A DNA stretch of 64,000 nucleotides from Bacillota bacterium (GTDB lineage: Bacteria > Bacillota > Bacilli > Paenibacillales > UBA4045), in contig JAEZQY010000041.1 in assembly GCA_023441055.1 (NCBI GenBank), positions 1 to 64,000 of the forward strand. The letters are read 5' to 3'. This document shows, one piece after another, positions 45,001 through 53,513 of this stretch. The number at the start of each line of letters is the position of its first letter. Position 1 is the stretch's first letter. The translations under genes were made by a program, and so were the position numbers. The notes beneath the pieces were generated by a model, which ran no database searches, was not told the origin of the DNA, and worked only from the letters and a program-made list of their open reading frames with translations.

Positions 45001-45931
45001 GCGCATAGGCATCCAGGGGGATATTCTTGGCGCGATACGTATCGACGCTATCCATCAGCTCCGCCTGATTGATGCCCCATTCAAAATTCATGAACCCGAG
45101 CGACCACTTCGGCAGCAGCGGCGCCTTGCCGGTCACATTGGACATGGCCGTCATGATCTCCTTGGGCTCGCCTACCATAATGAAGTATTCCAGATCGTCC
45201 TTGACGAACCTGCGCCCTTCTGTCGGTGTGCCGCCGTAATAGAATTCCAGCTTGCCTGTCGCGGCGTCTGTCACCGGATAGCCGCCGTCGCTGTCGACAA
45301 GCACGCCATAGCCGGCAGTCGACCAGATGAACGGACCGCCCGCATCGCCCTGCTGTCCGGCATGAGCGGCATGAAGCGAATTGTTGCGGAGAATGTCGCC
45401 GCCGCCTTCATTCGCGTCGAAGCTGCGGATGCCATACATATTGTGATCTGTCCCATGCAGGAATCTCACGCCGTCATAGAACATGCCGCCGCTGGACGGC
45501 TCCCACAGCAGCGTCGTGTTGTCGGCCTTCTTGATAGTCAGGCGTGTCGGCGACTTGGCGATCTCCACCTTCATCTTCGATGTCGTGATCACAATAGGAT
45601 CACCTGTAGTATTAATCGTCGATCCCACCGAGCTCCATGTCTTATCTGGATCAATCATCGGCGTATCGGGACTTGCAGCCACCCCGTTCGGACGATAATT
45701 CACCCGCAAGAGCCCGTCCTCCAGCACCTCCAGCACGAGGATATCGTCATTCGGCTCACTGCCGTTGTCGATCGTTAGGGTCAAGGTGTCTCCTGAAACT
45801 GAAGTGCCGGTCACATTGCCCAGAGAATTAACATAGGCATGCGCCTCGTACACACCCAGACAAGCAAGCAACAGCACCAAGACACCTGCATAGATCCATC
45901 CTTTCAACCTGATCCCCATATTCAAGCTCAT
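42092..45931 (-). CDS. ctsZ: Secreted GH31 6-alpha-glucosyltransferase (CtsZ-like)
   Basis: Transfers a glucosyl unit from the non-reducing end of alpha-1,4-glucans to O6 of another chain, making the alpha-isomaltosyl ends used for cycloalternan. The 1279-residue precursor has a signal peptide cut after YEAHA (residue 32), leaving YVNSLGN. The GH31 barrel has the probable nucleophile Asp430 in VGWWNDETD and acid/base Asp492 in WSGDIGVQF. Two CBM35 domains (both with KTLS-FVNG/YVNG motifs) and a C-terminal CBM61-like domain (NLLDNAGFDR...) follow. From memory, the Bacillus globisporus enzyme has nearly the same length and mature N-terminus. It lies downstream of the ctsY-like gene, the order known for the ctsYZ pair. 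Confidence 0.82.
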   Translation of the reverse strand: MSLNMGIRLKGWIYAGVLVLLLACLGVYEAHAYVNSLGNVTGTSVSGDTLTLTIDNGSEPNDDILVLEVLEDGLLRVNYRPNGVAASPDTPMIDPDKTWSSVGSTINTTGDPIVITTSKMKVEIAKSPTRLTIKKADNTTLLWEPSSGGMFYDGVRFLHGTDHNMYGIRSFDANEGGGDILRNNSLHAAHAGQQGDAGGPFIWSTAGYGVLVDSDGGYPVTDAATGKLEFYYGGTPTEGRRFVKDDLEYFIMVGEPKEIMTAMSNVTGKAPLLPKWSLGFMNFEWGINQAELMDSVDTYRAKNIPLDAYALDYDWKNYGETNYGEFTWNTSNFPSASTTALKTMMDGKGVKMIGITKPRIVTIDRFSNPTTQYADANAGGYFYPGHAAYTDYFIPVSVRSIDPYNANQRAWFWDHSEDAFDKGIVGWWNDETDKVSTDFASYWFGNFSTGYMSQGMYEGQRAYTDDNVRVWQTARTFYPGAQRYATTLWSGDIGVQFQQGEEVNWATGMEEQRANMLSAINLGQHKWGMDAGGFNSYQGTINNPSPELYARWLQFSALTPVFRVHGNLNQQRQPWYYGSTAEEAAKTAIQLRYSLIPYMYAYERTAYDDGLGLVKPLLFDYPTDPNVKNDIESWMFGDWMLASPVVKRGQTSKNIYLPAGTWIDYFRGNSITGGQTISYPLNADTWTDIPLFIKKGAIIPSQKVLDYVGQSAVTTIEVGTFPDTVQTSFTYYDDDGSSYDYEGGAYFKQVMTAQDNGGAGVSFNIAAKSGSYTPAVTSYIVKIHGRAGTAATLNGSPLTSYADLNALRAAGGEGWTTGKDIYGDVTYVKVAAASGSAKSIVVTGVGAPAATSVNFETEDGSRSGDTAATRASVNNNHAGYKGTGFVDGMTSANAAVTIYADVRTAGDYNVGLRYANGTGSAKTLSIFVNGARVKQTSLAATANWSTWSTQNETIPLQAGRNAITYMYYSDAGDTGNVNLDAISVDLNPSIAKYEAEAGALSGSASTNKNHKFYSGNAFVDGMTAVGAEVKFTVYAPTAGSYAIALKYANGTGSTKTLSTYVNGTDVATASLTSPGVSWDVWQNAAQTLTLSAGWNTIAYKYDSGDSGNVNIDRILVAASTPGTPESEKNLLDNAGFDRVNGYGSNWTEWHSGVLAYGVDSGSGTYPPESPWTGEQRAYFYHSGPYQQSIHQVIYVPTNNANYKLEAWVRYFNTSATTARAEISGYGGSMLTYDIAKTGEWQYISISNIYVTSGQVDVGFYVDSPGGTTLLIDDVRLTKQ

Positions 45932-45964
45932 CCATAATCAACCCTTTCGTCCCGTTTTGGCACC

Positions 45965-46033
45965 GTTACGGAATAACTTCCGTAACGAGCTCTTAATTGG
46001 CGTCGGTTAAGGTTGTGAGCTTGAACCGACGCC
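45965..46033 (-). other. Two strong hairpins in the ctsY-ctsZ gap
   Basis: GTTACGGAA-N4-TTCCGTAAC (45965-45986) and GGCGTCGGTT-N15-AACCGACGCC (45999-46033) form perfect 9-bp and 10-bp stems. No long U-run follows either, so they may stabilise the upstream message or adjust relative expression rather than end transcription. Confidence 0.6.
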
Positions 46034-46045
46034 ACAGACCCTTGG

Positions 46046-49000
46046 CTATTCGCGAACAGCGATATGATCGAGATTGATTCCTAGTGAGCTTGTCCCATCA
46101 TAGCTAACCCGGATCGTATTCTTGCCTGCGCTTAAGGTAAGGTTGTTGGTAACCGTTCCCCAGGTGTCCCAATTGGCAGTCACCGGCATCGATCGATCCG
46201 TGATCTTCACCCCGTTGACATAAATCGCGCGTGAAGCGTTACCGGCCGCAGAGGAGTATCTAAAATCAACCGGATAACTGCTTGCACTCTCGACATACAC
46301 ATCGAATTCCACATAGTCGCCTATCGCGTCAAAACCGTCAACGAATCCGGTTCCCGTATACCCGATATGATTCGTATTCGTGGCGACATTGTTCAGCTTG
46401 GCGAATTCCGCTTCGTATTCCACTTTATTGACACCGCTGAGCACAATGGATCGAGCCGATCCGCTCGAGCCCACCTTAACATATGCGAATTTCTGGACAG
46501 AGTCATAATACCAGCCCGTCGAAGCGCTCTTCAGCGCCGACAGCGTCGAGTAGGCAGTCAAACCTGTGCCGGCCGCTGTTACGGAAGAAGGCTTGGTTGT
46601 GAACACCTGCAAGGTTGCTGTCGTTGTAGTCGCCGGCAAGGAGATTGTCACTTTATTGGAGTCATACTCTTCTGTCGACGTGATTGTCTTCATGCTGCCG
46701 CCAATATCATCATTCCAGTCATAGGACGTCGTGCCGGACGGGAAGACCCGGAATGTCAAGTTCGTATAGCTGGTCATGCTGTTGCCAATTGTTCCGCCCA
46801 GGTCATAGTCGCTGTTCAGATTCATCGGCAGTATACTGCCCGCCTTCACGAATACCGGGATGTCATCGACACCTGCATAATAGGAAATCGTCTGATTGCC
46901 CGGTCTCTGCGCGCCCCAGAAGAAGTCGATCCATTCACCCCCCGGCAGATAAATACTCTTCGTCGTTGCGCCCTGGTCGACAATCGGCGCGATTAGCAGA
47001 CTATCACCGAACATATATTGCGCATCCAGATGGTGGGTATTGGTATCCTCCGGATATTCCAGCGCCATAGCCCGCATCATTGGAATGCCGGTAGCCGCAG
47101 ACTTCGTTGCCTCGCTATAAATATAAGGCAACAGATTGAAGCGGATATTCGTATACTTGGCGAAGTGGCTGATGATCGTGTTGTCTCCGGTCAAGGCCTG
47201 CACATTCCATGGCGTCCGCTCCTCGCTAGGGCTCGGATTGGCCGACTCGGAATGAAGCTGCATAATCGGCGAGAAGGCCGACATCGTTGTGGATCGCTTA
47301 TAGAGCTCCGGCGTAGGAACAGCTCCGGAGAACCCGGCAATATCCCAGCTCCAGAACGGAACGCCCGACATATTCGATGTCAATCCAGCCCTGATAGCAT
47401 CTCGGAATGCGGAGAAGGTCGAGGATTGATCGCCAGCCCAGAAGATCTGTCCGGCCTGCGCGCCATGCGTTCCGGCTCTGCTGAATGATACCGAATCTGC
47501 ATTCTTCATGAGCGCGAAGTCGTTATAGGCTTGTACATATTCATTCGGGTACTGGTTGCGCATCTCATCGCCTTTCTTGCCATTGCTGAATACCAGATCC
47601 TTGCCGAATACCATCTCTCCTCCGTCAGTCTTGAAGCCATCGATGCCAATATCGTCGAAGAGATAAGCCCGCTTGGACATCCACCAGTTGGTTGCAGCTG
47701 CATTCGTATAGTCCACTAATAGACTGTTGCCGAACCAGCCGGGGGGCAATCGATAATCCCCGCCATTGCCGTCATCCACGGTATAGCCCTGTGAGATCAT
47801 ATACGCTTCGTCATTAGACCGCTGGGTGTTGCTAGCTGTGGAGTACCGCTGGACCGGTATTTGCCACAGTAGCACCTTGATCCCCGCCGCATGAAGATCG
47901 CTGACCATGCCAGCCGGGTCCGGCCACTTAGTTCCATAGGTGAAATCCGAGTTGTCCAGCGCAGCGCTGCCGGCTACAGGCGTATAAGAGGCGTCATTCC
48001 AGATATAGAACGTCTCCTCATCGCTCCATTGCTCGAGAACCGTCGCAGTGACAGGAATGTTGTAGGTTGCCGCGCTCGAGACGGCATTCATCACCTCCGA
48101 CTCCCTGTCCCACTCATTGGCAGACAGCCACAGGCCGAACGCCCACTTGGGCACTTCCGCCGGCATACCCGTTATCTCCGCATAATTCGCGTTCACATCC
48201 TTAAGGTCATCGCCATAGATGAAGTAATAATCCAGCATCGATGTCGAAGCCCCGCCTGTATCGGCTGTGAATCGGTACATATCCGATCGATCCGTGGCCA
48301 TTCTGAATTGAGAGTAATACGTCGAATTCAAGAACACGCCGTATCCCCGCGTACTGAGGAAGAATGGAATAGCCAGATAAGTCCTGTCATTCTGATCCTT
48401 ATATTGGTTGTAGACATAGGTCTCAATATTCTGTCCTCGCTTGGACAGATCGTTATATCGTTCGCCGAAGCCGTAGAACTCCTCACCGGTCGGCGAATAG
48501 AAGTGATCCTCGACCTTGGTGATCAGATTATTGCCGTCGGTCAACCAGGCCATATTGCGATTGATCGTCGCATCATATTGCTGGGAGATGAGCGTTGTCC
48601 CATCCGCCTCGTAAACCGTCATTCTGAAGGGATTTTTGTTTATTTTGACACTTAGTTTAGAGGTAAGCAGCGTATAGTACGTGGTATGATCAGTGAAGGT
48701 ATAATTACTTAATCCCGTCGCGAATGTGGAGGTCCCCTTAGGTGACAACTGAACTCGCAGCACATCGTCGGCCGTGAAGGCCAGATTAATCTTGGGCGTG
48801 AACGTGCCGGTATTCGCAGCGGCCGTCAGGACGACATGATTGCCCGAATTCGTGTAACTGCTGATACTGCTAACCGATTCCCACCCGGTTACGCGGAATG
48901 AGAACGGGCCGATCGTCTTCTCATTTATTCCGTCCTTATTCGCATGAACGGTATACGTGATGGCATCACCCTTGGCGAAGCTGCCCATATTGATATACCA

Positions 49001-49318
49001 GTAGCTGTTGTTCCCGCTGTTGTAAGACCAGGCACCGCCAATATCGGCCTGTGGAACGCCATTCTTCGACCATTTGATCCAGACGGCTTGTCCTGGCTCT
49101 ATCGGCCATGTCGTGACATTAAGATACACCGTGTCTCCCGCCACGGGATCTCGCGGATACCGCTCTGTATTCGTTATTGAATATAGATCGTAATCTCCAT
49201 AGGGTTTATGATAGGTGCCGTCAATAGCCAGGACATTGGGCATGAACGTGCTTGCCAACATGAGAACAACAACCATACTTGCGAACAGCTTGGTTCTGAT
49301 CATGCGTTTCATCATCAC
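46046..49318 (-). CDS. ctsY: Secreted GH31 3-alpha-isomaltosyltransferase (CtsY-like)
   Basis: Transfers and cyclises alpha-isomaltosyl units through alpha-1,3 bonds, producing the cyclic tetrasaccharide cycloalternan together with the CtsZ-like enzyme. The 1090-residue precursor has a signal peptide cut after NVLA, leaving IDGTYHKPYG, close to the mature start I recall for the Bacillus globisporus enzyme. N-terminal beta domains lead to a GH31 barrel with probable nucleophile Asp565 in GFKTDGGEMVFG and acid/base Asp630 in IFWAGDQSSTF. The C-terminus is a CBM35 (VEYEAEFAKLNNVATNTNHI start). AAGGGAG precedes the ATG. A 26-codon leader ORF ends 13 bases upstream. No uptake or debranching gene for cycloalternan is obvious nearby. 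Confidence 0.85.
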   Translation of the reverse strand: MMMKRMIRTKLFASMVVVLMLASTFMPNVLAIDGTYHKPYGDYDLYSITNTERYPRDPVAGDTVYLNVTTWPIEPGQAVWIKWSKNGVPQADIGGAWSYNSGNNSYWYINMGSFAKGDAITYTVHANKDGINEKTIGPFSFRVTGWESVSSISSYTNSGNHVVLTAAANTGTFTPKINLAFTADDVLRVQLSPKGTSTFATGLSNYTFTDHTTYYTLLTSKLSVKINKNPFRMTVYEADGTTLISQQYDATINRNMAWLTDGNNLITKVEDHFYSPTGEEFYGFGERYNDLSKRGQNIETYVYNQYKDQNDRTYLAIPFFLSTRGYGVFLNSTYYSQFRMATDRSDMYRFTADTGGASTSMLDYYFIYGDDLKDVNANYAEITGMPAEVPKWAFGLWLSANEWDRESEVMNAVSSAATYNIPVTATVLEQWSDEETFYIWNDASYTPVAGSAALDNSDFTYGTKWPDPAGMVSDLHAAGIKVLLWQIPVQRYSTASNTQRSNDEAYMISQGYTVDDGNGGDYRLPPGWFGNSLLVDYTNAAATNWWMSKRAYLFDDIGIDGFKTDGGEMVFGKDLVFSNGKKGDEMRNQYPNEYVQAYNDFALMKNADSVSFSRAGTHGAQAGQIFWAGDQSSTFSAFRDAIRAGLTSNMSGVPFWSWDIAGFSGAVPTPELYKRSTTMSAFSPIMQLHSESANPSPSEERTPWNVQALTGDNTIISHFAKYTNIRFNLLPYIYSEATKSAATGIPMMRAMALEYPEDTNTHHLDAQYMFGDSLLIAPIVDQGATTKSIYLPGGEWIDFFWGAQRPGNQTISYYAGVDDIPVFVKAGSILPMNLNSDYDLGGTIGNSMTSYTNLTFRVFPSGTTSYDWNDDIGGSMKTITSTEEYDSNKVTISLPATTTTATLQVFTTKPSSVTAAGTGLTAYSTLSALKSASTGWYYDSVQKFAYVKVGSSGSARSIVLSGVNKVEYEAEFAKLNNVATNTNHIGYTGTGFVDGFDAIGDYVEFDVYVESASSYPVDFRYSSAAGNASRAIYVNGVKITDRSMPVTANWDTWGTVTNNLTLSAGKNTIRVSYDGTSSLGINLDHIAVRE

Positions 49319-49330
49319 TTGTTCTCCCTT

Positions 49331-49411
49331 CTACCTGCAATTTTTGACTTGCCATTCCCTGAGACCAATCTTCTCCCTTCCAAGCATGCTTCCCATTCTA
49401 CATGTACTCAC
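49331..49411 (-). CDS. Possible leader peptide ORF upstream of ctsY
   Basis: A perfect ribosome site, AAGGAGGTGAT, lies 8-10 bases ahead of ATGTGAGTAC. The ATG is followed at once by TGA. The overlapping GTG at 49411 opens a 26-codon frame (MSTCRMGSMLGREKIGLREW at the start) that ends 13 bases before the ctsY start. Such a strong site with a tiny frame suggests translational coupling or a regulatory uORF. The rest of 49319-49796 is AT-rich, contains the presumed ctsY promoter, and has no other ORF I can support. Confidence 0.35.
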   Translation of the reverse strand: MSTCRMGSMLGREKIGLREWQVKNCR

Positions 49412-49796
49412 ATCGAAATCACCTCCTTATCGTTAACTGAAGAGCAGGTGAGCTTCTGAATGTTCTTAGATGCAGAAGAAGTAATTACCGACGACAAAAC
49501 AAGCCTAGATTGTAGCCCGGCCTTCCGCATTGAAAACATATTCTGCCTCTTGATCATGAGACGTTGGACATCTAACACGGTCAAGATAATCTATTTTATG
49601 GATAATATGAATACTATACCATTAAACCATTTATTTACTACTCGTAAAATGACATTCTATATTCGCATTGTGATATTTTACTAGATAATTGGTCGAAATA
49701 TTACATGGTCTCGAAATCCACCTGCGGCAGGCTCCAAGTTTCATATCAACCGTTTCATTTCTGGTATACAGTGTAATCACCTTGCTTTGCTCATAC

Positions 49797-51095
49797 TTAT
49801 CGAATAAAAACTTGATACGCGCCAACGATCTGTGTCAGAGCCGTTTCCTTGTCTATTAAACCCTTACTTAATTCTGATAACGCAGAACTTACGGTGGATT
49901 GAAAAGTATCTACTGTTCGTTGATCCATGATTTGTCCTTCGGTGTAGCTCGGATATTGGTTATAGAAGTAGTTGTGAACATTTTTCTCCGTCAGTTCAGG
50001 CAATTCATCCGCGAATTCCGTTAGAAGACTCATATCGGAAAGCACCGGAACGATTCCCATCTTCGAATTACGCAATTGATGGTCTCTTGATAACAACAAG
50101 GAAATAACTTTCCAGGCATCCTCCTTATGTTCGGAATCCACATGGATCTGAATCCCTTCATCCACCCACTTAGGACCTGCGGTAGGCAACTGTCCAAAAA
50201 CCGGGAAAGAAACAACATCCAAATTGACTTCATTGCGATTATTCAAACCATCTGAATCGCCGCCTTGCAAAAATCCGACCCCTATATAATGTCGATTCGG
50301 AATGGATGCGGACAGGTTAATGCTCGAGGGAATGATAAATAATTTGTCACCAGACCACTGCCTCATGATAGGCGCTGCATCGGAGAACCAGCTTACAATA
50401 GGACTCCACTTCGACTTTGCATCCTCTGTGTTGTCCTCCTCGTGTTTGACAAATGGAATATTCAGTTGATTGGCCATATCAATCCACAGCAACGAAGTTA
50501 ATAATCCCATGTTATTCTTGGCATCATTCGGGGGAAGGGTTCTCATCACATCAAGGATCTCCGACCATGTCATGCCATTATAGGGATACGATAAATGAAA
50601 TTGATCAAATAAAGCCTTGTCAAAATACAGTCCGCTCAGCACCTCGGAATACGGGAGCGCTGTAATTTGACCTGATTCTCCAATAGCTTTCACCTGGCTC
50701 CACAACACGTTATCTATACTATCTTCTAATGGAGACGAATCAATGCGTCCTTGAAGATCATAAGCGGAGAAGCTGGGTTCCATTTGATAACCAATCCTCG
50801 AATATGCGCCACCCAAGGCGAAGTGGCGTATATCCGATGCATAAACCTCACTCGTGTCAGGAAGCCCCCGGCTAACAGCTCTTACATACGCAAGTTGGAT
50901 ATAAGGAAATTGTTCCTGAATGGGCTTAACAAACTCTTCTTCGAACTCTTCCTTGGAAAGAAAAGTGGCAAAAGTCAGCTTTACAGATTCCTGTTCGAAT
51001 TTCTCAAGTTCATCCCAGCCGCCCATGCAGCCTGTCAGTGAAGCAAGTATGAGCAAGCATATGGATGTTAAGTAAAACAGCCTCGCATATCCCAA
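49797..51095 (-). CDS. Extracellular solute-binding lipoprotein, family 1
   Basis: A 432-residue binding protein. TTG 51095 is preferred: GAGGTGGG lies 6 bases upstream and overlaps the ATPase stop. The lipoprotein signal ends LILASLTGCMGG. The mature part has family-1 features such as QITALPYSEVLSGLYFDKAL and GMTWSEILDVMRTL. No cognate importer permease is adjacent. The linked transporter is of the ABC-2 exporter class, which does not use such proteins, so the ligand and partner are unclear. Proximity to ctsY/ctsZ suggests an alpha-glucan product as ligand (inference). Confidence 0.85.
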   Translation of the reverse strand: MGYARLFYLTSICLLILASLTGCMGGWDELEKFEQESVKLTFATFLSKEEFEEEFVKPIQEQFPYIQLAYVRAVSRGLPDTSEVYASDIRHFALGGAYSRIGYQMEPSFSAYDLQGRIDSSPLEDSIDNVLWSQVKAIGESGQITALPYSEVLSGLYFDKALFDQFHLSYPYNGMTWSEILDVMRTLPPNDAKNNMGLLTSLLWIDMANQLNIPFVKHEEDNTEDAKSKWSPIVSWFSDAAPIMRQWSGDKLFIIPSSINLSASIPNRHYIGVGFLQGGDSDGLNNRNEVNLDVVSFPVFGQLPTAGPKWVDEGIQIHVDSEHKEDAWKVISLLLSRDHQLRNSKMGIVPVLSDMSLLTEFADELPELTEKNVHNYFYNQYPSYTEGQIMDQRTVDTFQSTVSSALSELSKGLIDKETALTQIVGAYQVFIR

Positions 51096-51108
51096 AGCAT
51101 TACCCACC

Positions 51109-52095
51109 TCAAATCCCCGCCGTCGTCTTATAAACCTCGCGGATTGCATCCTCAATATCGGGCTCTTGCACACTTAAATCCTGAATAGACAACTTACGAG
51201 ATAAGTCCGATATGAGCTCCGAAGCCGTGATTTCTGTCTTTTCGAATTGATACCATATCTTGAGTCCTTCTTGCTTGATGATTGTGGCGGACGGATGAGA
51301 TAAGTCATCGCCTAAGTGCTGAAGTTCGACGACTAGCAGCCGTTTGGGAGCCAGCTTGCCAACAATGGCCTGAATCGGCCCATCTTCGACGATCTTGCCA
51401 TGATTGACGACGATAAGCTTGCTGCATAATTGTTCTACATCGTCAAGGTCATGCGTTGTGAGAATGACGGTGACCCCGCGGCTCCGGTTGATCTCCAGGA
51501 TGAAGCTTCGAATCGCATGCTTGGCCTCTGCATCCAGTCCGATGGTAGGCTCATCCAGGAATAACACCTCCGGGGAATGCAGCATAGCGGCTGCTAAATC
51601 CCCGCGCATCCGCTGACCGAGTGACAGCTGGCGCACTGGTGTATCCATGATTTCGCTTAGCTTGAGAACATCGGTCAGTAGCTGCAGGTTTTCGTCATAG
51701 GTAACCTGATCGATCTGATAGATTCTTCTCAGCAGCTCGAAGGATTCGCCTAAGCGCAGATCCCAATACAGCTGTGTGCGCTGTCCGAAGACAACGCCTA
51801 ACCGCTTCACGACTGCTTTCCGATTATCCTGCGGATTGATGCCGCAAACCCGAATAGCGCCAACGGTGGGGTGGATAATCCCGGTGAGCATCTTGATTGT
51901 GGTGCTCTTGCCGGCCCCGTTCGGTCCGATATAGCCGACAATTTCCCCTCGCTGTATCGCGAAGCTGATCCCGTCCACGCCCCGGATCGTTGTCTTCTTC
52001 GGGAAGAATAGGCCTTTGATTGAGCCCCGCAAGCCGGATTTCTTCTTGGCTATCACGTACTCTTTAACTAAATCCACAACTTCGATTACAGCCAC
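51109..52095 (-). CDS. ABC-2 type transporter ATPase
   Basis: A 328-residue ATPase with Walker A GYIGPNGAGKSTTIKML, signature QLSLGQRMRGDLAAA (variant SLGQ) and Walker B EVLFLDEPTIGLD. It matches the group that works with PF06182 (DUF990) permeases, genes for which precede it. The frame is intact, but both permease genes are broken, so it probably no longer has a working partner here. The C-terminal 80 residues form the extra regulatory domain of this class. Confidence 0.92.
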   Translation of the reverse strand: MAVIEVVDLVKEYVIAKKKSGLRGSIKGLFFPKKTTIRGVDGISFAIQRGEIVGYIGPNGAGKSTTIKMLTGIIHPTVGAIRVCGINPQDNRKAVVKRLGVVFGQRTQLYWDLRLGESFELLRRIYQIDQVTYDENLQLLTDVLKLSEIMDTPVRQLSLGQRMRGDLAAAMLHSPEVLFLDEPTIGLDAEAKHAIRSFILEINRSRGVTVILTTHDLDDVEQLCSKLIVVNHGKIVEDGPIQAIVGKLAPKRLLVVELQHLGDDLSHPSATIIKQEGLKIWYQFEKTEITASELISDLSRKLSIQDLSVQEPDIEDAIREVYKTTAGI

Positions 52096-52107
52096 TGATT
52101 GTCCCCC

Positions 52108-52834
52108 TCACGATCCGGCACTCTCGTATTTTCTCATACCAATGTTAAATATCATTTGTGAGATCAAGAAGAATACAGCTCCCACGATCGGCGACCATAC
52201 GGCCATGCTGAATGGGATATGGAAGCCGCTTGATTGCCCCAGAAATTCACTCGCCGGATAGAAGCTGATGAATCCAATGGGAATCAGGAAGGTGAAGATC
52301 ATCTGCAACGCGAACGGATAGATGCTCAGCGGATACATGGTAGTCCGTTCAAGCAGGTTAAGCGTGAAGCCGATTAATGAAGTGCTGCGCTTGGTCCAGA
52401 AGGAAACCGAGCTTAGACAGATGAATAATGCTGCGCGAATGAAGGTTCCACCGATGACAATCAGAATCAGCTTGAGGATGTTAAGTAACGACCATTCGAA
52501 GCCCACTAGATGACTTGCGTATGCGAACAGTATAATGCCCGGGAGCAGGTCAACCAGCCCGATGAAGTTCACATAGCTTGCAACTAGCTGGAAGAAGACA
52601 TTCATTGGCCGCAGCAGCAGCCAGTCAAAGGTTCCTTGAATGACCATGCGGTCGATGCCCCATGTCGTGATGAAGAAGACCAGGAGCCCGTGTCAAGATC
52701 CACAAGCCGGAGAAGTAAGCGATCGGAATCATCAGTATCCAGCTTACCAAGAACATGGGGTATTCCAGCTGCCGCTGTATCGATAATCGCGCATAGCAAT
52801 AGGCAACGGAACCATAATGACGTAAGGCATGCAT
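52108..52834 (-). pseudogene. ABC-2 family permease B (PF06182), internal deletion and frameshift
   Basis: The frame starts at ATG 52834 (GGGGG site upstream) with MHALRHYGSVAYCYARLSIQ. It reads normally to YFSGLWIL, then loses frame near 52690. From there another frame continues as HGLLVFFITTWGIDRMVIQG and runs to 52108 through RLLLRPMN-type sequence (WLLLRPMNVFFQ). Compared with intact family members about 40 residues are missing at the junction, so a deletion that was not a multiple of three explains it. The product would be non-functional. Confidence 0.82.
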
Positions 52835-53407
52835 TATCCCCCTTGAATGAGCGTCTTTTTCTTGGCCTTGCTCCAGACTACATAGAGCACCGCATAGAGT
52901 ACGGCGATCCACACCAACTGAATGCCCATCACGCCTGCAGCATCCAGTGGATCGATTGCGCCTATGTAGATGGCGAGCGGTGTCTGGTACGTATATTGAA
53001 AGGGCAGAAACTTGGAGATGGTCTGTACGCTGTCAGGGAAAAACCATAGCGGTACAACACTGCCGGATAAAATCCGCACGATACTATCCTTGACCATGCC
53101 GAAGTTGCCAAGCTCCATCGCCCAGAAGGCTATTAAACCGACAATCGCGCTAAGCATCTACAATATGGAATAACTGAATACACTGCTAGGCAGGAATAAG
53201 AGAAAGCTGACCGATGAACTCGGCAGAGGCGTCTCGAACAGAAGCGCAGCCAGCAGGAACAGCGGCAACGCTTTATTGACGACCGAGCTGATCATGGTGC
53301 CCAGATCATCTGCGAGATAATTGCCGAGCAGCCTGATGGGACGGTACAAATCCACCACGATTTGGCCTTCTCTAATTTTGCCGTAGATCGTATTCTGCAC
53401 TTCACAA

Positions 53408-53513
53408 TTGAACACTCCCACCACCTGTAGAGGTGGAGGATTCTTGGGTTGTTGCTCCTCATGGAGCAAAGATGACCAAGCGATCCCTGTGGTTCCCACA
53501 GTTCCTTTATTCA
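53408..53513 (-). ncRNA. Predicted omega RNA (reRNA) region at the right end of the tnpB element
   Basis: TnpB guide RNAs derive from the 3' end of tnpB and the right end, with the guide taken from flanking DNA. This stretch holds three hairpins: CTGTGG-N3-CCACAG (53487-53501), TTGCTCC-TCAT-GGAGCAA (53452-53469), and CCACCT-GTAG-AGGTGG (53421-53436). The guide would begin in the flank as TTGTGAAGTGCAGAATACG. The prediction rests on position and structure only. Confidence 0.5.

Noticed and set aside
44687..45778. A 363-codon plus-strand open frame
   Set aside because: Shadow of the N-terminal part of the ctsZ-like gene; no domain or ribosome site supports it.
49408..49413. The start-stop ATG-TGA as a gene
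   Set aside because: It encodes a single residue; only the overlapping 26-codon GTG frame was listed, at low confidence.
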